NCBI GenBank assembly: GCA_016716135.1
Contig: JADJWX010000028.1
Span: 268,821 to 332,820 of the forward strand
Reading direction: 5' to 3'
DNA from: Lewinellaceae bacterium
GTDB lineage: Bacteria; Bacteroidota; Bacteroidia; Chitinophagales; Saprospiraceae
Length of the DNA: 64,000 bases
Below, piece by piece: positions 35,531-45,900 of this stretch. A program made the translations under genes and the position numbers. The notes under the pieces were generated by a model that saw nothing but the letters and a program-made list of their open reading frames with translations, did no database searches and was not told where the DNA came from. Numbering within the stretch: the first letter of the stretch is position 1; every line of letters begins with the position of its first letter.

Positions 35531-38500
35531 ATGAAAAATCCACCGGCTTACCAACCGAAACATAAAATCCGCCTCGTTACCGCTGCCAGTTTGTTCGATG
35601 GGCATGATGCCGCCATCAACATCATGCGCCGCATCATGCAAAGTACCGGCGCCGAGATCATCCATCTTGGCCACAACCGATCGGTGCAGGAAATTGTCAA
35701 CTGCGCCATCCAGGAAGATGTGCAAGGCATAGCCATTACGTCGTATCAGGGCGGGCACATGGAGTTTTTTAAATACATGTACGATTTGCTCCGGGAAAAA
35801 GGCGCCGGGCATATCAAAATTTTCGGCGGCGGCGGCGGCACGATACTGCCCGCCGAAATTGAAGAACTGCAAGCCTACGGCATTACCCGCATTTACCACC
35901 CCGACGACGGCCGCGCGCTGGGCCTGCAAGGGATGATCAACGATGTACTGCAACAATGCGACACGCCTGTCGGAATGGGCGCCGGTTTGAATGGTGAAAT
36001 GACCCGATTTCAAAAAAAAGACCCCGGAGCTATTGCCCGGCTGATCACCGTCGCTGAAAATGACCCGGAATATTTTGAAAAAGAAGTAGCCCCTAAACTG
36101 GCACCTCCTGCAGGCGGTCAGCATAAAGTACCCGTTTTGGGCATCACCGGCACTGGCGGCGCAGGCAAATCCTCGCTGGTTGATGAACTGGTACGCCGCT
36201 TTCTGTTCGATTTTGAGGACAAAACGCTGGCGATCGTTTCGGTTGATCCGTCCAAGCGAAAAACCGGTGGTGCACTGCTTGGCGACCGAATTCGTATGAA
36301 TGCCATCAACAACCCCCGGGTGTTCATGCGCTCGCTGGCTACGCGCCAGAGCAATCTGGCCTTGTCCAAATATGTCCAATCGGCTGTAGAAATCCTGAAA
36401 GCCGCACAATACGACCTGATCATCCTCGAAACCAGCGGCATTGGCCAAAGTGATACCGAAATCGTCGATCACAGCGACCTGTCGCTCTACGTGATGACAC
36501 CTGAGTTTGGCGCTGCTACCCAACTTGAAAAGATCGATATGCTCGACTTTGCCGACCTGGTAGCCATCAACAAATTTGACAAACGCGGCGCACTGGACGC
36601 ACTCCGCGATGTACGCAAACAGGTGCAGCGCAACAGCAACGCCTGGGATGTCGCGGTCGACGATATGCCGGTGTTTGGCTGTATTGCCAGCCAGTTTAAC
36701 GACCCGGGGGTGAACCAGCTGTACCGCCGGGTGATGGATTTGTTGGTGGAAAAATGCGGCGCAGATTTCAAATCCGACTTCAAGGCAACCGACGAGATGT
36801 CGGAAAAGATTTTCATCATCCCCCCGCAACGCACCCGGTATCTGTCGGAAATTGCCGAGAGCAACCGGCACTACGACAAACAGGTGGACGAGCAAGTTGA
36901 AATAGCCCGGAAAATGTGGAGTTTGAAAAACGCCATCGAGCACTTGAACAGGTCAGCGGGAGACTCGAAGTCACCCGCTGACTCTGGCACTGTTGCAATG
37001 GTCAAAAAACTGGAACAGGAGTACAATACCCTGGAAGATCAACTCGACTGGCGCTGCAAACGTATCCTCGAAAAACACGAAGCCCTGAAGGCTGCCTATG
37101 CTGCCGACGAATACGTGTACACCGTGCGCAACAAGGAAGTGCGGGTAAAAACGCACACCGAAAGTTTGTCGCACACCCGTATTCCCAGGGTATCTTTTCC
37201 CCGTTTTCAAGACTGGGGCGACATCCTGCGTTGGCGGCTACAGGAAAACGTACCGGGCGAGTACCCGTACACGGCCGGGGTGTTTCCGTTCAAACGCGAA
37301 GGCGAAGACCCCACCCGCATGTTTGCCGGCGAAGGCGGACCGGAACGCACCAACAAACGGTTCCATTACGTATCGCAGGGTTTGCCGGCGGCGCGCCTGA
37401 GCACTGCCTTCGACTCCGTCACGTTGTACGGGGAAGACCCCGACTACCGCCCCGATATTTACGGAAAAATCGGTAACTCCGGCGTGTCGGTTTGTTGCCT
37501 GGACGATGCCAAAAAATTGTATTCCGGCTTCGACCTTTGCGATCCGAAAACATCGGTTTCCATGACGATCAATGGCCCTGCCGCCACGGTAGCGGCGTTT
37601 TTTATGAATGCAGCCATTGACCAGCAATGTGAAAAATACATTCGCGAAAATGGCCTCGAAGCGACGGTGGAAGCAAAACTGAAAGAAAAATACGATGACC
37701 GCGGTCTGGCCCGGCCCCGTTACAATGCCGATCAACTTCCTGCTGGAAACGATGGATTAGGCTTGCTGTTGCTGGGCCTCACCGGCGACGAAGTTTTGCC
37801 AAAAGAAACATACGCGGAGATCAAAGCCCGGGCGCTGTCGGCTGTTCGAGGTACAGTGCAAGCAGATATTTTAAAAGAAGATCAGGCGCAGAACACCTGC
37901 ATTTTCAGTACGGAGTTCAGCCTTCGGGTGATGGGTGATGTGCAGGAGTATTTTATCCAAAACAACGTCCGGAATTTCTATTCCGTTTCTATTTCCGGTT
38001 ACCACATTGCCGAAGCGGGGGCCAATCCGATATCGCAGTTGGCTTTCACGCTTGCCAACGGCTTTACATTTGTGGAATATTACGCTTCGCGTGGCATGCA
38101 GGTGGATGATTTTGCGCCCAACCTTTCCTTCTTTTTCTCCAACGGTGTGGATCCAGAGTATGCTGTTATCGGTAGGGTGGCTCGTCGTATTTGGGCAAAA
38201 GCGATGCGCTGGAAATACAACGCCAAGCAACGGAGCCAAATGCTGAAGTACCACATCCAGACATCAGGCCGCTCGCTGCACGCACAGGAAATCGCTTTCA
38301 ACGATATCCGCACTACCCTCCAGGCATTGTACGCCATTTTTGATAATTGCAATTCGCTGCATACCAATGCCTACGACGAGGCGATCACCACGCCCACCGA
38401 AGAATCCGTGCGGCGCGCCATGGCCATCCAATTGATCATAAACAAGGAATTGGGTTTGGCAAAAAACGAAAATCCGTTGCAGGGATCGTTTATCATCGAA

Positions 38501-38947
38501 GAACTGACCGACCTGGTGGAAGAAGCCGTGCTGACCGAATTTGACCGGATCACTGAACGCGGCGGTGTACTCGGCGCTATGGAAACCATGTACCAGCGCG
38601 GCAAGATCCAGGAGGAAAGTTTGTACTACGAAACCCTGAAACACACGGGCGAACTGCCGCTTGTCGGGGTGAATACGTTTTTAAGCAAAGAAGGCTCCCC
38701 GACAATACTGCCGAAAGAGGTGATCCGGGCAACAACGGAAGAAAAGGAAGATCAAATTCAAACGTTGAAAAATTTGCACGCAGCAAACGATTCTACAGCC
38801 AAAGACGCCTTGCGCCACTTGCAACAAGCCGCCGTTCGCAACGAAAATATGTTTGCTGAATTAATGGAAGCGGTGAAATGCTGCTCGCTGGGGCAAATTA
38901 CCAATGCCCTGTTTAAGGTTGGTGGGCAATACCGGCGGAATATGTAA
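35531..38947 (+). CDS. icmF: Fused isobutyryl-CoA mutase (B12 domain, G3E GTPase chaperone, mutase)
   Basis: 1138 residues from the ATG at 35531, which matches the family N-terminus; the frame is open upstream to 35396. Domains: B12-binding (to about 150) with FDGHDAAINIMRR and the cobalt-ligand His at residue 25; G3E GTPase chaperone with the P-loop GTGGAGKSS near residue 205 and VSVDPSKRKTGG; then the mutase core (from about 555) with MFAGEGGPERTNKRF, KTSVSMTINGPAAT and GANPISQLAFTLANGF. The fusion order is diagnostic for IcmF, which interconverts isobutyryl- and butyryl-CoA (often also pivalyl or isovaleryl pairs) and services its own cofactor. A palindromic insertion encodes residues about 474-485 (RSAGDSKSPADS) in the linker before the mutase core. 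Confidence 0.95.
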   Translation: MKNPPAYQPKHKIRLVTAASLFDGHDAAINIMRRIMQSTGAEIIHLGHNRSVQEIVNCAIQEDVQGIAITSYQGGHMEFFKYMYDLLREKGAGHIKIFGGGGGTILPAEIEELQAYGITRIYHPDDGRALGLQGMINDVLQQCDTPVGMGAGLNGEMTRFQKKDPGAIARLITVAENDPEYFEKEVAPKLAPPAGGQHKVPVLGITGTGGAGKSSLVDELVRRFLFDFEDKTLAIVSVDPSKRKTGGALLGDRIRMNAINNPRVFMRSLATRQSNLALSKYVQSAVEILKAAQYDLIILETSGIGQSDTEIVDHSDLSLYVMTPEFGAATQLEKIDMLDFADLVAINKFDKRGALDALRDVRKQVQRNSNAWDVAVDDMPVFGCIASQFNDPGVNQLYRRVMDLLVEKCGADFKSDFKATDEMSEKIFIIPPQRTRYLSEIAESNRHYDKQVDEQVEIARKMWSLKNAIEHLNRSAGDSKSPADSGTVAMVKKLEQEYNTLEDQLDWRCKRILEKHEALKAAYAADEYVYTVRNKEVRVKTHTESLSHTRIPRVSFPRFQDWGDILRWRLQENVPGEYPYTAGVFPFKREGEDPTRMFAGEGGPERTNKRFHYVSQGLPAARLSTAFDSVTLYGEDPDYRPDIYGKIGNSGVSVCCLDDAKKLYSGFDLCDPKTSVSMTINGPAATVAAFFMNAAIDQQCEKYIRENGLEATVEAKLKEKYDDRGLARPRYNADQLPAGNDGLGLLLLGLTGDEVLPKETYAEIKARALSAVRGTVQADILKEDQAQNTCIFSTEFSLRVMGDVQEYFIQNNVRNFYSVSISGYHIAEAGANPISQLAFTLANGFTFVEYYASRGMQVDDFAPNLSFFFSNGVDPEYAVIGRVARRIWAKAMRWKYNAKQRSQMLKYHIQTSGRSLHAQEIAFNDIRTTLQALYAIFDNCNSLHTNAYDEAITTPTEESVRRAMAIQLIINKELGLAKNENPLQGSFIIEELTDLVEEAVLTEFDRITERGGVLGAMETMYQRGKIQEESLYYETLKHTGELPLVGVNTFLSKEGSPTILPKEVIRATTEEKEDQIQTLKNLHAANDSTAKDALRHLQQAAVRNENMFAELMEAVKCCSLGQITNALFKVGGQYRRNM
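36951..36983. repeat. Palindromic element inside icmF coding sequence
   Basis: GTCAGCGGG and CCCGCTGAC arms enclose an inner GACT-CGA-AGTC stem, with one A/A mismatch. The element is translated in frame as part of a hydrophilic linker. Its core resembles the intergenic palindromes at 4053-4087 and 29021-29055. Confidence 0.65.
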
Positions 38948-38964
38948 AAAGGCCACTCTCGTTG

Positions 38965-40575
38965 CTACAACACCGAATTTTCAATAAACGGCAACTGACC
39001 CGGATAATCGGTGGTGTAATGCAAGCCCCTGCTTTCCTGCCGGTGTGTAGCCGATCGGGTGATCAGATAGGCAATGGTGATCAGGTTGCGCAGCTCCATC
39101 AGTTGCGGGCTGATCGTGGTGGTTTTGTACAAATCTTCTGTTTCCTGGTACAACAAAAAGAGCCGGTCGAGTGCGCGTTTCAGACGGATATTAGAGCGAA
39201 CGATACCCACGTAGTATGACATGATCTCCTTCAATTCTTTGATACTCTGGGTGATCAAAACCATCTCGGAAGGCTCGGTAGTGCCTTCTGCATTCCAGTC
39301 GGGCACATTTTCTGCGAAAGTCCAACCATCAATCTTATCCTCCGTGTCCTGGAATATCCGGTGTGCAAAAACCATTGCTTCCAGAAGTGAGTTGGATGCC
39401 AGGCGGTTGGCCCCGTGTAAGCCGGTAGACGAACACTCGCCGGCAGCGTACAAACGATGAATGCTGCTCCGGCCATATTCATCAACCGCTACGCCCCCGC
39501 AAAGGTAGTGGCAGGCTGGAACGACCGGGATCAGGTCGCGCATCGGGTCGACACCCTGGCTGAGGCATTTTTCATAAATCGTCGGGAAGTGCGCCGTGAA
39601 GGCTTCTTTGTCCAGATGCCGGCAATCGAGGTACATGCAATCGGTACCGCGTTTTTTCATTTCGGCGTCAATTGCACGGGCCACAATATCGCGTGGCGCC
39701 AACGACAGTCGGTCGTCGTACAGGTGCATAAACTCCTCGTCTTCAGCTGTTTTTAAAATAGCGCCAAAACCACGCACCGCTTCCGACACCAAAAAGGAGG
39801 GATTTTCACCGGCAGGGTTATACAACGATGTAGGGTGAAACTGCACAAACTCCATATTGCCCACCCGGCTTTTTGCCCGGTAAGCCATGGCAATTCCATC
39901 GCCTGTTGCAATCACCGGATTGGTGGTCGACTTGTACACCTGCCCGGCGCCACCGGTGCATAAAATGGTTACTCTGGAAAGAATGGTGTCAATTTCGCCG
40001 TTTTGTTTGTTCAGGGCATAGCAGCCATAACACTCAATACCGGGCGTCACGCGGATTACCATATAACCCAGATGGTGTTGGGTGATCAGGTCGAGAGCAA
40101 AATAGTGTTCCAGAATTTCGATATTCGGATACCGGTCGGCCTCTTCCATCAGCGTGCGCTGCATTTCCCAGCCGGTAAGATCTTTGTAGTGTAAAATCCG
40201 TTTTTCCGAATGCCCACCTTCCCGGGCCAGGTCATACGAATCCGAGCCTTTTTCTTTATCAAACCGGGCGCCCCAATCGATAATTTCCTGTACGCGTTGG
40301 GGGCCTTCTTCAACGACAATTTCAACAATCCGGCGATCGCACAAACCGTCGCCGGCATCAAGTGTATCGGCGATGTGTTTTTCGTAAGTATCCGTTTCAT
40401 GATTCCACACCGCGGCTACGCCGCCTTGTGCGTAACGGGTATTGCTTTCGCCTTCGTCTGTTTTGGTCAGTACGAGGACTTTACGGTTGGGGTGGGCTTT
40501 TGCGGCTTTAATAGCAAAAGTGAGCCCGGCAATTCCGGAGCCAAGAACCAGAAAGTCAGCCTGAATTCGAGCCAT
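38965..40575 (-). CDS. nadB: L-aspartate oxidase
   Basis: 536 residues, normal length. FAD-binding VLGSGIAGLTFAIKAA at the N-terminus is followed by SNTRYAQGGVAAVW, the substrate loop REGGHSEKRILHYKD, CTGGAGQVYKSTTNP, FVQFHPTSLYNPAGENPSFL, and near the C-terminus GECSSTGLHGANRLASNSLL. It oxidises aspartate to iminoaspartate, the first step of NAD synthesis; nadA and nadC are not nearby. Convergent with icmF, with only 17 bases between stops. Confidence 0.96.
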   Translation of the reverse strand: MARIQADFLVLGSGIAGLTFAIKAAKAHPNRKVLVLTKTDEGESNTRYAQGGVAAVWNHETDTYEKHIADTLDAGDGLCDRRIVEIVVEEGPQRVQEIIDWGARFDKEKGSDSYDLAREGGHSEKRILHYKDLTGWEMQRTLMEEADRYPNIEILEHYFALDLITQHHLGYMVIRVTPGIECYGCYALNKQNGEIDTILSRVTILCTGGAGQVYKSTTNPVIATGDGIAMAYRAKSRVGNMEFVQFHPTSLYNPAGENPSFLVSEAVRGFGAILKTAEDEEFMHLYDDRLSLAPRDIVARAIDAEMKKRGTDCMYLDCRHLDKEAFTAHFPTIYEKCLSQGVDPMRDLIPVVPACHYLCGGVAVDEYGRSSIHRLYAAGECSSTGLHGANRLASNSLLEAMVFAHRIFQDTEDKIDGWTFAENVPDWNAEGTTEPSEMVLITQSIKELKEIMSYYVGIVRSNIRLKRALDRLFLLYQETEDLYKTTTISPQLMELRNLITIAYLITRSATHRQESRGLHYTTDYPGQLPFIENSVL

Positions 40576-40626
40576 TTAATTGATTGTTGTGATGATGGGA
40601 GGCACAGCATCGGGTAGTATGCCACG

Positions 40627-41259
40627 CTAAAATCCGTAGGCAAAGGTCAGCGCCCATGCTGAGTTTTTCAGGTTTCCAACCAGTTGATTGATTGTTTGCC
40701 CATCGTTAATTTTAGTGAGCCCGCGCGAAATTCTGAAGTGCAGGCCGATATTGCCAAGGTCGAGGCCTGCACCAAGGTGCCAGCCAAAATCAAGGCTTTG
40801 CAAGTCATCTTTATCAAACGAAATCGGATTGCCTTGCTCATCTGTGAATTTGCCATCGGAGTTGGCCAACAAACTGGCATGCAAACCGCCATGGATATTC
40901 AAGAGGCTCAGGTTAAATTCCAAGGAAACCGGCAGTTCGATATATGCGAATTTTAAAGACGAAACAAAACTGTCCCGCTGGTAGCTGGCGCCTTTGGTGG
41001 CGATGAGCAGTTCCGGCCGCAAGGCAAAACTGCTTCGTTGGCCAAGTGGAATTTTTGCAAATACACCGCCGGTAAATCCAATTCGGCCATCCCGGTCTTC
41101 CGCTTTGGCGTCGTCGTATAAGTTTGTGCCGTTAATGCCGAGTTTAAGACCAAACCGGACACCATCTTCAATCATTTGCGCTTGTGCGGCGTGAAAGCCC
41201 AGGCTAGCGAAACAAAGTGTAAGCAGAAAACTTTGAACCCATTTCCAAGTTTTTTTCAT
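40627..41259 (-). CDS. Outer-membrane beta-barrel (porin-like) protein
   Basis: 210 residues. Signal peptide of about 27 residues (ending AAQA), then an alternating hydrophobic strand pattern (VRFGLKLGINGTNLYDD, RSSFALRPELLIATKGASYQ, LQSLDFGWHLGAGLDLGNIG) that closes with an aromatic C-terminal strand (WALTFAYGF). This is the OMP_b-brl_2-type 8-strand barrel common in Bacteroidota. Substrate unknown. It is followed upstream by a bidirectional-looking terminator separating it from the pseudouridine synthase gene. Confidence 0.88.
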   Translation of the reverse strand: MKKTWKWVQSFLLTLCFASLGFHAAQAQMIEDGVRFGLKLGINGTNLYDDAKAEDRDGRIGFTGGVFAKIPLGQRSSFALRPELLIATKGASYQRDSFVSSLKFAYIELPVSLEFNLSLLNIHGGLHASLLANSDGKFTDEQGNPISFDKDDLQSLDFGWHLGAGLDLGNIGLHFRISRGLTKINDGQTINQLVGNLKNSAWALTFAYGF

Positions 41260-41305
41260 GGCAAGGTTGTGTTTAGTAAAAAAATAGTTTGGTGTTAGAA
41301 CGGAT

Positions 41306-41344
41306 AAAAAGAGCCGGTGGTTTGCAAATCCACCGGCTCTTTTT
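41306..41344. terminator. Strong hairpin terminator
   Basis: Arms of 15 bases (AAAAAGAGCCGGTGG and its complement, 41306-41320 and 41330-41344) with a T5 or A5 at each end, so it can act in both directions. It lies after the pseudouridine synthase gene and before the barrel gene, both on the - strand. Confidence 0.8.
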
Positions 41345-41355
41345 GCCTGTATATT

Positions 41356-42756
41356 TTAATTGTCGGTATTTTCTGAGCTTGTATCCTCAGCATCCGGTTC
41401 ATCTTCCTGTTGTTTTTTACCGGTTGACGGGTGGCCGGTAAAATGCTTCAGCATGGTGATTTCGCGTTGGGTCAGTTCGCGGAATGAACCACGTTGCAGT
41501 TCCCGTTTGGTGAGGCCGGCAAAATAAAACCGGTCCAGTTTGCGCACCCGGTAGCCCAGCGATTCAAACAGGCGGCGCACTACCCGGTTGCGGCCTTCCA
41601 CTATTTCCAGTTCAATAACATCATGGTTGGGTTGTTCCTCGGAAAAACGGATCCAGTTGACATGCAATACACCGTCTTCCAACTCCACCCCTTTTTCGAT
41701 ACGCTCGAAATCGGATTTGCTGAGTGGCTTGTCGATTCCAATGCGGTATTGTTTCTGAACATGCTGACTGGGATGCGTTAGTTTGGCAGCCAATTCACCG
41801 TCATTTGTGATCAGGATCAGCCCCGTCGTATCGCGGTCGAGCCGGCCTACCGGGTAAATTCGTTCGGGATAATGTGGGTCGACAATATCGAGCACGGTTG
41901 CGCGCCCGCGGTCGTCGTCAGTTGTGGTAATGATGCCTTTGGGCTTGTTGAGCAGGAGGTAAATTCTTCGTTCCTGCACTTTCATTTCTTTCCCTTCGCA
42001 GGTCACGATATCGCCCTCCTGTATCCGGTAAAACGGTTCGAGTTTTACTTCGCCATTTACCGTAACGACTCCTTTTTCAATAAACTCAACTGCTTTCCGG
42101 CGGGACGCCAGGCCACAGTGTGCCAGGAATTTATTCAGCGGCATCTCGACACCCGATGGCAGCCCGGGTTTCGGGCGGCGTTCAACCTGGAATTCTTCTT
42201 TCTTTTTGAATGGGCGTTTGCCGAAAGGTTTTTTACCATACCCGCCGCCGCCACTCCGGTCATAGGGTTTGCGGTATCCGCCGCCGCCTTGGTTGCGGTC
42301 TTGCCAGGGGCGCCGCTCACCGCCACCGCCTTCGCGATCTTGCCAGGGTTTGCGCTCTCCACCACCGCCTTCGCGGTCTTGCCAGGGGCGCCGTTCTCCG
42401 CTGCCACCTTCGCGATTTTGCCAGGGCTTGCGTTCTCCGCCGCCGCCTTGATTGCGGTCTTGCCAGGGGCGCCGTTCACCGCCACCGCCTTCGCGATTTT
42501 GCCAGGGTTTGCGCTCTCCGCCGCCGCCTTGATTGCGGTCTTGCCAGGGTTTGCGTTCCCGGTCGTATGGGCGGCGGTCATTGTCCCATTTTTTCCGGTC
42601 TTCGTTGGGGCGGCTGCGGTCTTGCCAGGGTTGACGTTCTTTGTAAGATTCTTCGCGATTCGTTTCATCGCCGGAATCCGTTGATCTGGGCCGCTCTTTC
42701 AGCGGATTTTCCTGAGACGGTTTTTGGATGCGCGGTCGGCGCTTTTTCTCTTCCAT
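41356..42756 (-). CDS. Pseudouridine synthase (RluB/RsuA type) with long repetitive N-terminal tail
   Basis: 466 residues. Residues about 1-200 are a disordered, charged tail. Within it, residues 67-160 are seven copies of a 13-14-residue unit of the kind ERKPWQDRNQGGGG or ERRPWQDREGGGG, followed by a YRKPYDRSGGGG variant. The S4 RNA-binding domain (MPLNKFLAHCGLASRRKAVE) begins near residue 205. The catalytic domain carries the Asp in PVGRLDRDTTGL and later VEGRNRVVRRLFESLG. RluB/RsuA enzymes modify uridines in 23S or 16S rRNA. The tail is basic, Gly/Arg/Trp-rich and likely binds RNA or promotes condensation; that part is inference. Confidence 0.93.
   Translation of the reverse strand: MEEKKRRPRIQKPSQENPLKERPRSTDSGDETNREESYKERQPWQDRSRPNEDRKKWDNDRRPYDRERKPWQDRNQGGGGERKPWQNREGGGGERRPWQDRNQGGGGERKPWQNREGGSGERRPWQDREGGGGERKPWQDREGGGGERRPWQDRNQGGGGYRKPYDRSGGGGYGKKPFGKRPFKKKEEFQVERRPKPGLPSGVEMPLNKFLAHCGLASRRKAVEFIEKGVVTVNGEVKLEPFYRIQEGDIVTCEGKEMKVQERRIYLLLNKPKGIITTTDDDRGRATVLDIVDPHYPERIYPVGRLDRDTTGLILITNDGELAAKLTHPSQHVQKQYRIGIDKPLSKSDFERIEKGVELEDGVLHVNWIRFSEEQPNHDVIELEIVEGRNRVVRRLFESLGYRVRKLDRFYFAGLTKRELQRGSFRELTQREITMLKHFTGHPSTGKKQQEDEPDAEDTSSENTDN
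42277..42558 (-). repeat. Tandem ~40-bp repeat array inside pseudouridine synthase gene
   Basis: Seven degenerate units encode ERxPWQxRxxGGGG. The DNA repeat is recognisable as recurring CTTGCCAGGG and GCCGCCGCC-like blocks in the plus-strand sequence. Confidence 0.8.
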
Positions 42757-42998
42757 TTAGGCGGTAAATTATAAATGATAGGTTTGACGATAGAAATTAC
42801 AGGAATGCAAATATCGGGGAAATCATCGGATCAGGTGGGTTAAATAATTTTTTTGAACTGGAATACTTGCCTTGGCAATAAACGAAAATAAAAAACGGAT
42901 CGTACCCGCCGGCGCTGCTTCTCAACCCAGAAGCCCAAAATAGTGCCGGAAATACGATCCGTTTTAAATATTCAATTAAGCCACAGCTCTAGTACCTA
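42757..42998. other. Intergenic region with complex hairpin
   Basis: 242 bases between the pseudouridine synthase start and the giant surface-protein stop. Apart from the terminator at 42892-42965 nothing is recognised; an AT-rich stretch near 42836-42860 may hold the synthase promoter. Confidence 0.4.
42892..42965. terminator. Large compound hairpin, terminator of surface-protein gene
   Basis: Outer arms of 13 bases (42892-42904 and 42953-42965, core ACGGATCGT) enclose an inner hairpin GCTTCT-CAACCC-AGAAGC and further CCGGC/GCCGG pairing. Ends carry A4/T4 runs. It lies 34 bases beyond the stop of the 1444-residue gene on the minus strand. Confidence 0.65.
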
Positions 42999-45900
42999 CT
43001 AGTCGGCCTTGATCCATTTTATCATCAAAGAACTACCCTTGAGATCGAGTATCCGCAGATAATGCATGCCTGTTGGCAATTCAGAAACATCAATTTCGCC
43101 CGTCCATTCATCTTTCCTGAGTGTACGTAACAGCCGGCCCTGCATATCAAAAAATTGCATAGCCAGCGGTTGTACGCCTTCCATTTCCAGGCGGAAGGTG
43201 TGGGGAGCCGGGTTTGGCACAATGCGCACCCGGGCTTCTTCGTCCGGCGTGTTTGTTCCAACGGTATTATCAACCACTACCGGCATCATCGTTTTGGTGC
43301 ACCCGTTTTCATCGGTTACCGTGAGCGTGTAAATGCCCGCCTGCAAACCGGTCAAATCTTCTGTATTGGCAAAGGGAGCGCCATCTTTTTCCCAGGAGTA
43401 GGTTAACGTTCCGGAACCACCGCTTACCGTCACATCGATACTGCCTACTCCGGCATTACCAATATCGGATTGAACACTGTCGAGTTTCAATTCAATAGAC
43501 GGGCCGACCACGATAGCGAAGGAACAAGTTGCTGTATTTCCGGAAACGTCTTTTATCTGATAAACCTGCACCGTTTCACCGACCGGAAAGGATGATCCAC
43601 TCGGAAGTCCGGCAATCAGTTCCGGCGTTGAACCATTCAGTGCACAATTATCGGATACCGGTGGTGCGGTAAATAGCACCGGGGCATCAAAGCAAAAATT
43701 CAGGGCTACAGACGGGCATGTGATGCTGGGAGCTATGGTATCGTTGGAGGTAATGGTTGCCGTCGTCGTCGTTGTACAGCCATTGGCATCTGAAACAGAA
43801 ACGACATAGGTGCCTACTGCCAGGTTTTGGCCACCGGAGCCATTGGGCCACATAAACTGATAGGGTGTTGTGCCGCCATCGATCACTACGGAAGCCGATC
43901 CGTCCTGGCTTTCCGGGCAAGAAGTTGGATTGATGTCGGCAATATCAGCTTGTAAAACCGGCGGCTCGGTAATTGTTGCAGAAGAAACGGTTTCACACCC
44001 GTTTGAATCTGTGGCAGTAACGGTGTAGGTGCCTACAACTAAATTCATCGTTGTTTGCGTGGTATCGCCGTTCGACCAACTATAGCTTACAGGCGCTGTG
44101 CCTCCGGTTGTCACTGCGGTAGCCTGCCCGTTGGTTCCGCCATTGCAGGAAACATTGGCGGTCGATATCGAACTACCCAAATTACAGTTAAAGGCATTTA
44201 CCGTCACCGTTCGGACTACGGTGCAATCGTTGGCATCCGTGACCGTCACAGTATATGGCCCGGGCGCCAAACCGGTGATGGTTTGCACCGTTGAGCCGTT
44301 GCTCCACATAAAACTATAGGGAGAAGTTCCACCGGTTGGTTGAGCGGTAGCGGTCCCGTTGTTCAGGCCAATACCGGTTTCGGGGGTTGCTGAAGCGTTG
44401 GCCAGTAAAACTGCCGGGCTGGTTATTTGCACCGACAATTCGGCCGGGCAATTATTACCATCCAAAATAGCCACCGTATAGGTTCCCGGGGCCAGGTTGC
44501 TGGTGGTGGCAGTAGTGTCGCCATTCGACCAAAGAAAGTTTACCGGCGGTGCTGCACCGGAAACACTGGCAGTAGCACTGCCATCGGCGGCGCCATTACA
44601 ACTTACGTTTATTACAGTAGCTGTTGCAGAAATAGTACAGTTGAAACTATTGACCGTTATTGTTTGCACAGCTGTGCAAGCGTTGTCATCGGTTATAGTT
44701 ACCGTGTAATTTCCAGGGGCCAAGCCACTGATCATTTCGGTAGTACCGCCGGTGCTCCAAAGGTATGCATACGGAGAAGTTCCACCGGTTGGTGCAGCTG
44801 CAGCTGTTCCGTCGGAAGCCCCCAGGCCGGTTTCGCCTGTTGCAGTGGCATTTGCTGTCAATATGGCTGGTTGTGTTATCGTTACCGAAGCGGTAGACGT
44901 GCAATTTTCACTATCGGCTATTGTTACCATGTACATGCCGGCAGATAAAGCCTCCGCAGTATCGGTTGTTGCCCCGGATGACCAAACATAGGTATAGCCA
45001 CTGCCCGACCCACCGGTACCGGAAGCAATAGCAGTTCCATCGGAACCACCATTGCACAGCACGTCATTCAGCACCGAAGTGGAAGCCCCTACGGGTGGCG
45101 ACTCAACCACTGAAACCGACGTTGTGGAGGTACACCCATTTGTTGCGTTGGTCACGCTGAGGGAATAATCCCCGGCAGCATCCACGGTGGGGGTCAGGGT
45201 GGTGGCGCCTGCCGTAATGTTGCCGTTTGTAGTCGTCCATAAATATTGAAAATTTGCCCCTTGCGACGAAGCCGTACCATTAATCTGGAGTGAACTGACC
45301 TGGCAATTCAAATTGCCGGGTACTGTTGCGCTTGCCGTCGGAGCAGTCGTATTTTGGGTAACCATCGCTACCGCAGTCGTAGTGCAACCATTGGCGCCAT
45401 TGGTAATCGTCACGGTATAATTTCCGGGCATTTGCACCTCCGGGTTTTGGAGGTTGGAGGTAAAGCCCCCCGGCCCGGCCCAGGCAAAGCCGGCAGGATC
45501 AGCATTTGTCGTAGTGGTTATTTGCGCAAGCGTATCTGCGCATGTCAGCTGCTCCGCCACAACGGAAGCAGCAGGCGGCGCGGTATTTTGAGCAACCATG
45601 GTCGTATCGGAATCGGTGCAGCCATTGGCCGGGTCGGTTGCCACAACCACATAGGTACCTGCGACATTCACAGTCGGGTTTTGTTGGTTTGAGTTAAAAT
45701 TGTTTGGCCCCGTCCAGGCATAGGTCACGCCCGATGTTCCGGAAGTAGCCGAAATAGTCACAGACGGCATTGCACAGGTAATCGTATCGCTGGTTGCCGA
45801 TACGGAAGGCGCCGTCAGATTTTCCGTTACAGTCGCGGTTGCTGAATTTGTACAACCCGATACCTGGTCTGTTATGGTAACCGTGTACGTACCGGTCAGG

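Noticed and set aside
42277..42558. Regularly spaced repeats resembling a CRISPR array
   Set aside because: The units are contiguous, degenerate in step with codons, and encode a repeated peptide; there are no unique spacers and no cas genes.
41872..42684. Plus-strand ORFs across the pseudouridine synthase tail, rich in Ala, Leu and Pro
   Set aside because: They are shadows of the repetitive Gly/Arg-rich coding sequence on the minus strand.
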